Below are positions 1 through 8,704 of a stretch of 64,000 nucleotides of DNA, piece by piece (the stretch's first letter is position 1; every line of letters starts with the position of its first letter). The notes under the pieces are model-generated. The model did not search any database, was not told the origin of the DNA, and saw nothing but the letters and a program-made list of their open reading frames with translations. Origin of the DNA: Amnibacterium flavum (GTDB lineage Bacteria; Actinomycetota; Actinomycetes; Actinomycetales; Microbacteriaceae). Both the position numbers and the translations under genes were made by a program. The stretch lies in assembly GCF_003097495.1 (NCBI RefSeq), contig NZ_QEOP01000001.1, positions 744,001 through 808,000 of the forward strand, read 5' to 3'.

Positions 1-18
1 GCGCGTCATGATGAGCGC

Positions 19-804
19 GTGGGTGACTTCTTGTATCAGTGGCCGATCTGGCTGTCGCTGCCGATCTTCGTCGCGGGCTTCCTGCTCGTGTCGTGGGGTG
101 TGCTCCTCGTACTGCGCGGTCCCGTTCGTCGCGCGGCGGTCGACTCCCTCGAGTGGGACCGGGTGCTCGGGTATGCCATCACCGCGTACGGCGTCTTCTA
201 CGGCATCCTGCTCGCCCTGGTCGCGGTGTCGGTCTACGAGAACTTCATGCGGGTCGACGAGGCCGTCCTCGCGGAGACGTCGGCCATCGCGACCCTCTTC
301 CGTGATGTCAGCGGATACCCCGACCCCATCGCCGGTCAGCTGATGGATGCGCTCCGCAGCTACACGGAAGGCGTGGTGACCATCGACTTCCCCGCCCAGG
401 CACTCGGGCGGGTGCCGACCGAGGACGACATGCGGGTCCTCGGGCTGCAGGATCTGCTGCTGTCGTTCGAACCCACCACCCCGGGTATGCAGGTGCTCCA
501 CAACAACACCATCGCGGCGTTCAACGACCTGATCCTCGCGCGGCGGACGCGGGTCGATATGACCCACCTCGCGCTGCCGTCGCTGTTCTGGGTCGTCATC
601 GGCATCGGCGCGCTGCTCAATGCGGTCCTCCTCGGGCTCATCGAGGTGAAGCGTGTCCGAGTGCACCTGTTCATGTCCGGCGTGATCGCGGTCTTCGTGG
701 GGCTGCTGATCTTCGTGACGGCTGACATGGACCACCCCTACTCCGGAGAGGTGGCCGTCACGTCCGAGGACTACCAGGACCTGCTCGACGACCTGCTGGA
801 CTGA
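19..804 (+). CDS. DUF4239-like membrane protein (bestrophin-like)
   Basis: About 261 residues from a GTG start; the frame is open to the left window edge, so the true start may lie outside. Two hydrophobic segments near the N-terminus (about residues 12-32 and 50-72) and two near the C-terminus (about 188-208 and 214-236) flank a soluble middle part. This two-plus-two layout and the central helical region with RTRVDM followed by a C-terminal membrane pair resemble the DUF4239 / bestrophin-like family. Function is unknown; an anion channel role is only suggested by fold comparisons for the family. No operon partner is visible; a TetR gene begins 68 bases downstream behind its own operator. Confidence 0.6.
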   Translation: MGDFLYQWPIWLSLPIFVAGFLLVSWGVLLVLRGPVRRAAVDSLEWDRVLGYAITAYGVFYGILLALVAVSVYENFMRVDEAVLAETSAIATLFRDVSGYPDPIAGQLMDALRSYTEGVVTIDFPAQALGRVPTEDDMRVLGLQDLLLSFEPTTPGMQVLHNNTIAAFNDLILARRTRVDMTHLALPSLFWVVIGIGALLNAVLLGLIEVKRVRVHLFMSGVIAVFVGLLIFVTADMDHPYSGEVAVTSEDYQDLLDDLLD

Positions 805-817
805 CACCGCGAGTCGT

Positions 818-844
818 ATTGCACTATGAGACCCATAGTGCAAT
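818..844. promoter_or_regulatory. Perfect palindromic operator for the TetR regulator
   Basis: Two perfect 11-base arms, ATTGCACTATG and CATAGTGCAAT, are separated by five bases. It lies just before the TetR gene and overlaps the earliest possible start codon of that frame, so it is a likely autoregulatory site for the TetR-MFS operon. Binding is inferred. Confidence 0.75.
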
Positions 845-846
845 CA

Positions 847-869
847 TGCACTCTATGAGCGATAGTGCA
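847..869. promoter_or_regulatory. Second, imperfect copy of the TetR operator
   Basis: TGCACT and AGTGCA arms repeat the core of the adjacent perfect palindrome; beyond six bases the symmetry is imperfect. It ends three bases before the chosen TetR start, so a bound repressor would also block translation initiation or promoter escape. Confidence 0.5.
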
Positions 870-872
870 GTT

Positions 873-1502
873 ATGAGCGTGCGCGACCGGCGCATGGAGC
901 AGACCCGTCGCTCGATCACGAACGTCACCCGCGCCATGACAGCGGAGCACGGCCTTCACGGCTTCACCGTCGATCAGGTCTGCGACGAGGTCGGCGTCTC
1001 GCGCCGCACCTTCTTCAACTACTTCCGCACCAAAGAGGACGCGATCGTCGGTGCCGACAATGCCGCGGTCGAGATCGAGGAGGCCGTCGCCTTCCTCGAT
1101 GCCCGTGACGCGGAGCGGGGCGCGACGAGTCCCGTCGACTACCTCGCCGAACTGGCCATCCATCAGGTCTCGGCGATCGGCCTCACCCCTCAGCAGGCCG
1201 CCGGGTTCATCGCGGCGCTCGAGAAGGAGCCGCAGCTGCTCGAACGACTCATGAAGTCGGGGAGCGAGCGCGAGCGCGAACTCACCGGGCTGGTGGCCGC
1301 GCGCGAGGGGTTCGAGCCCGCCGACGTCCGGGCGCAGGCTGCCGTCGCGATAGCCAACTCGGTGATCCGCATCGCGATGGGCAGATTCGTCGCCCCCGGC
1401 AACACCCGATCCTTCGATTCACTCCTGGGCGACGCGCTGGTCGCCGCCCGGGCCGTCTTCCCGCCGGCCGCACCGTCGTCCGCGAACAACCCTGGAGCCT
1501 GA
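873..1502 (+). CDS. TetR family transcriptional regulator of an MFS exporter
   Basis: A 209-residue protein. The N-terminal HTH lies at about residues 31-58, with the family-typical run GVSRRTFFNYFRTKEDAI; the C-terminal ligand-binding half is not recognisable. The frame is open upstream with ATG at 846 and 855 and TTG at 819, but those codons sit inside two palindromic operator copies, so the ATG at 873 is preferred. The stop is followed three bases later by the GTG of the MFS transporter, so the two form one operon. The likely role is drug-responsive repression of its own operon, inferred from the family and the operator. Confidence 0.9.
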   Translation: MSVRDRRMEQTRRSITNVTRAMTAEHGLHGFTVDQVCDEVGVSRRTFFNYFRTKEDAIVGADNAAVEIEEAVAFLDARDAERGATSPVDYLAELAIHQVSAIGLTPQQAAGFIAALEKEPQLLERLMKSGSERERELTGLVAAREGFEPADVRAQAAVAIANSVIRIAMGRFVAPGNTRSFDSLLGDALVAARAVFPPAAPSSANNPGA

Positions 1503-3209
<1,707 letters not shown>

Positions 3210-3242
3210 GCCCGCGGGGCCACCGGATGTCAGGATCATGAG

Positions 3243-3587
3243 ATGACCCAGACTCGCGGCCGCCCCGCGTTCCTGCCCGCCATCCTGTGCGCGACCGCCC
3301 TGATCGCCGGAATATTCGTGCTCGGCAGCGACGGCTACCTGATCGTCCGCTTCGCCGTCGCCATCCTGGCGCTCATCGTGGCGGTCATCGCCATGCAGAA
3401 CACGGCCTGGCCGTGGGCGCTGCCGGCTGTCGCGGTGGCGATCATCTGGAACCCGATCTACCCCTTCGACTTCTCCGGCACGCTATGGGCTGGCGCTCAT
3501 GTCCTGGCCGCCGCCGCGCTGCTGGCCATCGCCCTGCTGTTCCGGGCCCCCGTCGACAGTGCGCCGGCGGTGAGGCGTCGGCGCTGA
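3243..3587 (+). CDS. Small membrane protein, DUF6804-like
   Basis: A 114-residue protein with about four hydrophobic segments, ending in a short basic tail (VRRRR). The central run WPWALPAVAVAIIWNPIYP, where the two proline- and tryptophan-rich stretches bracket a helix, resembles small DUF6804 proteins. It starts 33 bases after the MFS gene and could be cotranscribed with it. No function is known to me. Confidence 0.6.
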   Translation: MTQTRGRPAFLPAILCATALIAGIFVLGSDGYLIVRFAVAILALIVAVIAMQNTAWPWALPAVAVAIIWNPIYPFDFSGTLWAGAHVLAAAALLAIALLFRAPVDSAPAVRRRR

Positions 3588-3626
3588 GCCCTGCGCCGCG
3601 CCTGTCGGCCGTGCCGGCGGGAGCGT

Positions 3627-3974
3627 TCATCGCGTCGGCGAGCCGTTGTTCCGTTCGCTGTCGCTGAGGCGCGCGGTGACCTCTTCGCGGGCGAGGGTCA
3701 GCACCCACGCGAGTGGTTCGCCCGCCCGCGGGTCGTAGCGGCCGGCATTCCGCCAGACCTCGAGGAAGACCGCCTCGGCGATGGACTCGCAGTGCCGGTC
3801 GTCGGCGAGGGATCCCCGCACGAGCGCGAGCACTCGCGGTGCCGTTCGGTCGTAGAACTGCGAGAGGGCCGCCCGGTTGCCGTCCGCGATGAGAACGACC
3901 AGCTGGTCCAGCGGTTGATGGGGGAGGACCCGGCCGGGGACTGGGGCCACTCGCCTCAAGCTAACGCGGATCAC
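3627..3974 (-). CDS. Sigma-70 region-2-only protein (ECF/SigK-like, truncated)
   Basis: A 115-residue protein. From about residue 20 it matches the start of ECF sigma factors of the SigK type: an acidic and basic lead-in, then RAALSQFYDRTAPRVLALVR, then EAVFLEVWRNAGRYDPRAGE and a WVLTLAREE helix. This covers region 2, which binds core polymerase and the -10 element. The frame stops just after region 2 with no linker or region 4, and only 39 bases separate it from the next gene, so region 4 is not present in another frame nearby. It may be a decayed sigma factor or a region-2-only regulator. The N-terminal start is uncertain. Confidence 0.6.
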   Translation of the reverse strand: MIRVSLRRVAPVPGRVLPHQPLDQLVVLIADGNRAALSQFYDRTAPRVLALVRGSLADDRHCESIAEAVFLEVWRNAGRYDPRAGEPLAWVLTLAREEVTARLSDSERNNGSPTR

Positions 3975-4493
3975 TGCTTGCCGATGGGACTACTCGGAGA
4001 ACTCGGGTGAAAACCCTCAGCATTCTCCCCGGGAAAGGCCGCAGCTCGAGTCGACCATTTGCGGTTATCAGCCCAGGGCCGGATCTGCCGATCCGTCCTA
4101 TCACCCCCACTCCGGGGGACAAGACGGGGCTCCCATGAGGGGATCTCTTTTCAGCTGTCCTCAAGGAGGGGGACAATTCTGACCGGTGGTCCACCATTTG
4201 GGGGACATTTGCTGGCGAGGTGGTGACGCGCCCTATATGTTGAAGTCCGAGGTCGGAGCGCATTGCGAGGACTTCACCACCGTCGGACCGAAAGCTACCC
4301 GATGCATCGACATTCCCCCAATGTCGTGCAGGCAGTCGGTCGACCTCGTGGCCAACGTTGAGGCACGCGGGACTACCCACCCCGCACGGACCCGCTCACG
4401 CGGACGGATCTCAGTTGACTGTCGCCGGTGGCGGGCCAAGCCCGCCATCGGCAGAGTCGCGCCGCGAAGCCCTCGAGCCGTGACCGGCCTTCG
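3975..4493. other. 519-base gene-free stretch with repeats and hairpins
   Basis: No convincing gene on either strand. It holds three direct copies of GGGGGACA (4114, 4168, 4200), a GGTGGTCCACC palindrome (4185-4195), an 8-base inverted repeat TGAAGTCC/GGACTTCA (4241-4248 and 4269-4276), and a hairpin with 7-base arms CGACATT/AATGTCG around a CCCCC loop (4308-4326). It could hold an RNA gene or remnants of a lost gene. Confidence 0.4.
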
Positions 4494-4922
4494 TCAGGCG
4501 CCGTTCCTGAGCTTGATGCTCAGGCGTTCGAGTTCCGCGAGCTCCTGCGCGTCGAGCGACTCCGAGAGGCGCTGGCGGATCGACTTCGCGTGCTCGACCG
4601 CCACCTGCCGGTAGATCTCGAAGCCTTCGGGCGTCAGCTGCACGAACGTGCCGCGACCGTCGTTCTCATCCGGCGTCTTCTCGACGAGGCCTCGCGCCGC
4701 CAGTCGATCGACGAGTCGACTGATGCTCGGCTGGGTCAGGAGCACGAGCTGGGTCAGGTCGCGTAGGCGGCAGCGCTGTCCGGGTGCGCGCGAGAGATTG
4801 AACAGCACGTCGTACTCGTTGAGCGAGAGCGTCTTCGGGAATTCCGCCGCCAGTTGGCGCATAACGGCCACCTGTGCTCTGAAGAGCGCTTCCCACGCCG
4901 TCACTGCGGTCGACTTCGCCAT
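4494..4922 (-). CDS. MarR family transcriptional regulator
   Basis: A 142-residue protein of typical MarR length. The winged-helix core runs from about residue 35 to 105, with LSLNEYDVLFNLS, the recognition helix LTQPSISRLVDRLAARGLVEK and the wing DENDGRGTFVQLTPEG. The signal it senses is unknown. It stands alone between two gene-poor stretches; no target gene is adjacent on the same strand, though the lipoprotein gene 250 bases away is divergent. Confidence 0.9.
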   Translation of the reverse strand: MAKSTAVTAWEALFRAQVAVMRQLAAEFPKTLSLNEYDVLFNLSRAPGQRCRLRDLTQLVLLTQPSISRLVDRLAARGLVEKTPDENDGRGTFVQLTPEGFEIYRQVAVEHAKSIRQRLSESLDAQELAELERLSIKLRNGA

Positions 4923-5007
4923 GTTCCTCCTCGGCCGGTGGGCTCAAGAATAGGGCCGACCGGGGGGATGGCGGGAATGCGCTGACGCTGCGGCTCGTGG
5001 CATGATT

Positions 5008-5041
5008 GAGGGCCGGCCGCAGAGGCTGGCGGCCGGCCCTC
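5008..5041. other. Strong orphan hairpin
   Basis: Perfect 13-base arms GAGGGCCGGCCGC and GCGGCCGGCCCTC enclose an 8-base loop. There is no T-run and no recognised gene ends here on either strand, so it does not look like an ordinary terminator of a known gene. Confidence 0.6.
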
Positions 5042-5076
5042 TCCCTTGCACCAAGAGTGTCCTGCAATCACATTCC

Positions 5077-5106
5077 GCGTTAGCTGCCACAGCAAACAAC
5101 TAACGC
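5077..5106. promoter_or_regulatory. Inverted repeat upstream of the lipoprotein gene
   Basis: Seven-base arms GCGTTAG and CTAACGC are separated by 16 bases, just ahead of an AT-rich stretch containing GATATAACG. It may be a regulator site or a hairpin in the leader of the lipoprotein mRNA. Confidence 0.35.
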
Positions 5107-5175
5107 TCTTGAAAGATATAACGGTTTGGTAACGCGCGCCAGTCTTTGGGCGCGATTCTTCCCTGGGAATTCTCC

Positions 5176-6054
5176 GTGACCGATGCTCGTGGGGCAGCCC
5201 GGCCGCTGCGGCTCGCGACTGTCGCGCGTGCCGGGGCCTCGCTCGCGCTAGCCGTCGCCTGGGGAGGGCTCGTCGCGGGGTGCGCGCAGAGCTCCGCGGT
5301 GCTGCCTGGGGACCTACGGGTCGAGGTCCTGCAGAACCGCACCGACTATGCCGCTGGTCGCATGCAGGTACGTGTCATCAACGCATCCGACGAGGACGTC
5401 GTCGTGTCCGAGGTCGCTTACAACGATCCGCGCTTCGAGTCGGATGCTGTCTGGACCGGCGACAGCGAGGTCCGCGGCGGGATCACGCGCGACCTCCCGG
5501 TTCAGATCCCTGTCGCGATCTGCCCGCCCGGTGTCGGGTCCGGCACAGCACGGCTGACGTTCGCAGTGGCGGACCGGGACGGGGTCGCGACGGTCGAGGT
5601 GACCGATCCGCTCGAGATGGTGGGTCGGGTGACGGAGGAGCAGTGTTCCGCTGCGGCCGTCGCATCGGCGGCGGAGGTGGCCTTCGGCGCGAGCGTCGAA
5701 TTCAGCGGCTCAGGGGCCGACGAGGTGGCGCTCGTGCCATTGACCGTTTCCACGATCAGCGATGTCGACGTCACGGTCGACAGTGTCGGGAGCACCGTGC
5801 TGCTGCAACCCGAGGGCGGAGCGGACTCCTGGCCGCTCGATCAGAGGATCCCGGGGGAGTCGACGTCGACGATCGTGCTGCCCGTCGTGCCGGCCCGGTG
5901 CGATCCGCACGCCGTCGCGGAGGACAAGGTGGGTACGCGCTTCCCGCTCACGATGACCGTGGGAGATCAGACGTCCGAGATCACGCTCGTCATGCCGTCC
6001 GAGGTGCGCGCCCTGGTCTTCGAGTACATCGGCCGTCGTTGCGGATCGGCGTGA
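5176..6054 (+). CDS. Secreted lipoprotein of unknown function
   Basis: A 292-residue protein from the GTG at 5176; an earlier TTG at 5146 is also in frame. A hydrophobic N-terminal segment ends in a lipobox, LVAGC, with the lipidated Cys at about residue 36, so it is predicted to be anchored outside the membrane. The mature part alternates short beta-rich stretches and contains paired Cys residues, consistent with two Ig-like or similar domains. I do not recognise the family. The stop is 15 bases from the end of the convergent winged-helix gene. Confidence 0.75.
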   Translation: MTDARGAARPLRLATVARAGASLALAVAWGGLVAGCAQSSAVLPGDLRVEVLQNRTDYAAGRMQVRVINASDEDVVVSEVAYNDPRFESDAVWTGDSEVRGGITRDLPVQIPVAICPPGVGSGTARLTFAVADRDGVATVEVTDPLEMVGRVTEEQCSAAAVASAAEVAFGASVEFSGSGADEVALVPLTVSTISDVDVTVDSVGSTVLLQPEGGADSWPLDQRIPGESTSTIVLPVVPARCDPHAVAEDKVGTRFPLTMTVGDQTSEITLVMPSEVRALVFEYIGRRCGSA

Positions 6055-6069
6055 CGGCGACCGCGGGGA

Positions 6070-6810
6070 TCAGAAGCGGTCGGGGCTCGGAGCTCCGTGC
6101 GAGTGGCGCACGATGACGTCGGCATGGCGGTCGAACCGGTAACCGGCTCCACGGACCGTGCGAACGATCGCCTGGTACGAACCCAGCTTCGAGCGCAGGC
6201 GGCGCACGTGCACGTCGATCGTGCGCGAATTCGGTGCCTCCTCGTCGCCGGCGCCCCAGAGCGCGGAGATAATCTCGGAGCGGTCGATGGTGCGCCCTTC
6301 GCGAAGCACCAGGTACTGGAGGAGTTCGAACTCCTTGAAGGTGAGAGGGGCCACCTCGCCGCCGAGTGTCACGTGCTTGCGCGAGATATCGATGACGACG
6401 CCCTCGGCCGAGCCGGCCAGAACCTCCTCTTCGGCGCCCCGCCGCCCGGCGAGAGCGGCGGGCTCCTGGAGCGCGAGCCGGACGACCTCGACATCCCGAC
6501 CACCCGAGCGTGCGCGGGCGAGGGCGACGGCGGCATGCGTCTCGGCTGAGGGGACGAGTTCGGCGGTCAGTGCGCGGAGCGCGCGGACGAGGGTGGGGAG
6601 GTCGATGCCGGCAGCGGCCGCCTTCGCCTCGTCGACGCCGACGTAGAGAGCGAAGCCGCGGGCCTCGGTGCCCTCGGGAACCGCGTGCAGCTTGGCGGGA
6701 GCGTCCGCCGTCGTCACGGGACGGAGAGGGGCGACGGGCCGGTCGACCTGACGGTCGGCGAGGGTGGGACGGCGAGTGGTGGTGGCGAGATCGAGCTGGA
6801 GAAGCGACAT
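6070..6810 (-). CDS. Winged-helix (OmpR/PhoB-type) regulator lacking a receiver domain
   Basis: The ATG at 6810 is chosen over one 45 bases upstream, giving 246 residues. The C-terminal part, about residues 145-230, is an OmpR/PhoB-type winged helix: LTFKEFELLQYLVLREGR, NSRTIDVHVRRLRSKLG and VRTVRGAGYRF. The N-terminal part is not a CheY-like receiver: it lacks the acidic pair and phospho-Asp context, and instead has a Pro/Arg-rich lead followed by a short alpha/beta stretch (GFALYVGVDEAKAAAAG onward). No histidine kinase is adjacent. It may sense a signal other than phosphorylation through this unassigned domain. Confidence 0.8.
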   Translation of the reverse strand: MSLLQLDLATTTRRPTLADRQVDRPVAPLRPVTTADAPAKLHAVPEGTEARGFALYVGVDEAKAAAAGIDLPTLVRALRALTAELVPSAETHAAVALARARSGGRDVEVVRLALQEPAALAGRRGAEEEVLAGSAEGVVIDISRKHVTLGGEVAPLTFKEFELLQYLVLREGRTIDRSEIISALWGAGDEEAPNSRTIDVHVRRLRSKLGSYQAIVRTVRGAGYRFDRHADVIVRHSHGAPSPDRF

Positions 6811-7071
6811 TGTCGGAGAAGACCTTCGATGAGGGTGCTCAAAGATGAGCGGCACGGCCAGCCGTGCGAGAAGCGAATGCGGGAGCGCGTCGATCAGAGG
6901 ATCGACGGGGAGTCCTGCCGACCAGTCGGCTTCGAGGGGTACGACCTCGGCGCTGGTGGAGCTGTGGACTCGGCGGGTAGAAGGCTCAGCGGCACATTCG
7001 ACACGACATCGCGCAGCCGGCCATCATGCCGGCGGATCCGGAGGCCTCGAGGGAGGTCAGGATGCGCGAAT

Positions 7072-7114
7072 AGTGAGACATGGGGTCGATTTTGTCCTAC
7101 GAAAGTGAGACATG
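7072..7114. repeat. Paired AGTGAGACATG direct repeats, possible IS remnant
   Basis: AGTGAGACATG occurs at 7072-7082 and again at 7104-7114, exactly 32 bases apart, around a TTTTGTCCTACGAA core that is AT-rich for this chromosome. Transposon ends in actinobacteria often carry such short repeats, but no transposase is present, so this is at most a scar. Confidence 0.35.
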
Positions 7115-7147
7115 TCAACATTTCCGTTCGATCAGAACGGCGAGTCG

Positions 7148-7191
7148 CCCGATTCGGGCAGTGTTCGACCGCGAGAACTGCCCGAAACGGG
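7148..7191 (-). terminator. upp: Twin hairpins after upp
   Basis: CCCGATTCGGG (7148-7158) and CCCGAAACGGG (7181-7191) are two short palindromes, each followed by CAG. They also pair with each other through TTCGGGCAG/CTGCCCGAA. They lie 12 bases past the upp stop on the minus strand. There is no T-run, so termination is inferred from position only. Confidence 0.4.
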
Positions 7192-7202
7192 CAGCTCGTG
7201 GA

Positions 7203-7838
7203 TCAGGAGACGGTGCCGTAAAGGCGGTCGCCCGCGTCGCCCAGTCCCGGGACGATGTAGCCGTGCTCGTTGAGGCGCTCGTCGAGTGCTCCGAGCACGA
7301 TCGACACGTTCCGGCCGTCGATGGCGCGCTCGATGGCGGCGACACCCTCGGGAGCGGCGAGCAGGCAGATGGCGGTCACGTCCACCGCGCCGCGATCGAA
7401 CAGGTACTCGATCGCCGCGAGCAGGGATCCGCCCGTCGCCAGCATCGGGTCGAGTACGAAGCACTGCCGGTTCGACAGGTCGTCGGGCAGGCGTTCCGCG
7501 TAGACCGACGGTTCGAGTGTCGTCTCGTCGCGGACCATGCCCAGGAAGCCGACCTCTGCGCTCGGCAGGAGCTTGACCATTCCGTCGAGCATGCCGAGTC
7601 CGGCGCGGAGAATGGGCACCACCAGCGGTTTGGGATCGCTGATCGCGAGGCCGGTCGTCACCGCGACGGGGGTCTCTATCTCGACGGTGTTGGTGCGAAC
7701 CCCCCGCGTGGCCTCGTAGGCGAGCAGCGTGACGAGCTCCTCCGTGAGGTTGCGGAACGTCGCCGAGGGCGTCGTCTTGTCACGCAGGACCGTGAGCTTG
7801 TGGGTGATCAGGGGATGGTCGGCCACATGCACTCGCAT
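7203..7838 (-). CDS. upp: Uracil phosphoribosyltransferase
   Basis: A 211-residue protein of the usual Upp length. It joins uracil and PRPP to make UMP in pyrimidine salvage in the cytosol. The N-terminus [20 protein letters not shown] and the PRPP-binding loop [12 protein letters not shown] are characteristic, as is the C-terminal uracil-binding stretch [15 protein letters not shown]. It is divergent from tadA, whose start is 44 bases away, an arrangement common in related actinobacteria. Confidence 0.97.
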   Translation of the reverse strand: MRVHVADHPLITHKLTVLRDKTTPSATFRNLTEELVTLLAYEATRGVRTNTVEIETPVAVTTGLAISDPKPLVVPILRAGLGMLDGMVKLLPSAEVGFLGMVRDETTLEPSVYAERLPDDLSNRQCFVLDPMLATGGSLLAAIEYLFDRGAVDVTAICLLAAPEGVAAIERAIDGRNVSIVLGALDERLNEHGYIVPGLGDAGDRLYGTVS

Positions 7839-7882
7839 AGGGTCAATCTAATGGTCTCGAGCCGACGAGGAGCACCGAGGGC

Positions 7883-8344
7883 GTGAGCGAGCAGACGAAC
7901 GTGCGGTCCTGGATGGCCGAGGCGCTGGCTGAGGCCCGCGCTGCGCTGGCGACCGGCGATGTCCCGGTCGGGGCGGTCGTCGTCGACGAGAGCGGCGTCG
8001 TGATCGCGCGAGGACGCAATGAGCGCGAGGCGACGGGAGATCCGACGGCTCATGCCGAGGTCGTGGCGCTCAGGGCGGCCGCGGCTCTGCGAGGCGATTG
8101 GAATCTCGCCTCCTGCATCCTCGTCGTCACCCTCGAACCGTGCGCGATGTGCGCGGGCGCGGCGCTCGCGTCACGCGTGGGTCGCGTCGTCTACGGGGCA
8201 TGGGACGACAAGGCCGGCGCGGTCGGGTCGGTCTACGACCTGCTGCGGGATCGGCGGCTGCCGCACCGGGTCGAGGTGGTCGCCGGTGTCGACGCCGACC
8301 TGAGCTCGGCGATGCTGCGGCAGTTCTTCGACGACCGGAGGTAG
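7883..8344 (+). CDS. tadA: tRNA-specific adenosine deaminase
   Basis: A 153-residue protein starting at GTG. It converts adenosine to inosine at the wobble position of tRNA-Arg. The zinc-site motifs are both present: HAE at about residues 57-59 with catalytic Glu59, and PCAMC at about 86-90. The spacing and length fit bacterial TadA rather than a nucleoside or cytidine deaminase. It is divergent from upp and convergent with a small unknown gene. Confidence 0.95.
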   Translation: MSEQTNVRSWMAEALAEARAALATGDVPVGAVVVDESGVVIARGRNEREATGDPTAHAEVVALRAAAALRGDWNLASCILVVTLEPCAMCAGAALASRVGRVVYGAWDDKAGAVGSVYDLLRDRRLPHRVEVVAGVDADLSSAMLRQFFDDRR

Positions 8345-8362
8345 CCCGACCGCCTGCCCGGG

Positions 8363-8659
8363 TCAGTCGAGGGCGCGGATGACGATGGTCTCGGTGGGGG
8401 TCGCCGAGTCCGCGGCGATGTCGGGCTCGACGAAGACCGCTTCGACACGGCTGTCGGCCTTGCGGACCGCGTGGTCCACTTCGCCGATGGTGAGGACGAC
8501 CTCGGTGAGCCGCAGGAGCGGCGAGAGGCCGACGCGTGCGACGACGACGAGCCCGCCGTCCGCCCGCTCGAGTGCGTGGAGCGCCGACACCCCCTTCACG
8601 AGTCCGACCGCGTGGATTGCGGCGTCGATTGCGCTGAGATCTGGCGAGTGAGTGGACAT
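8363..8659 (-). CDS. Small protein resembling a CDF-transporter C-terminal domain
   Basis: The ATG at 8659, preceded by a GGAG ribosome site, gives 98 residues; a longer reading to 8737 is less likely because it would run into proC. The run VKGVSALHALERADGGLVVVARV followed by a helix and EAVFVEPDIA suggests the beta-alpha-beta fold of the cytoplasmic metal-sensing domain of cation diffusion facilitators. No membrane segment is present, so it would be a free-standing version. The metal-binding His residues usual for that domain are few. The family assignment is tentative. Confidence 0.55.
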   Translation of the reverse strand: MSTHSPDLSAIDAAIHAVGLVKGVSALHALERADGGLVVVARVGLSPLLRLTEVVLTIGEVDHAVRKADSRVEAVFVEPDIAADSATPTETIVIRALD

Positions 8660-8704
8660 CGAGGGAGCTCCGAACGACTGGTGGCCCAATCCTAAGATGG
8701 GCGC

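Larger units (their letters stand above)
6811..7202. other. 392-base stretch without a gene between two minus-strand genes
   Basis: No supported coding region. It contains the promoter side of the winged-helix gene, a pair of direct repeats near 7072-7114 that look like a transposon-end remnant, and two small hairpins just after the stop of upp. Confidence 0.5.

Noticed and set aside
819-872. TTG and ATG starts upstream of the TetR gene
   Set aside because: They lie inside the palindromic operators and would add residues not typical of the family.
3961-4380. 139-codon frame in the gene-free stretch
   Set aside because: No ribosome site, no domain, atypical composition and overlaps repeats.
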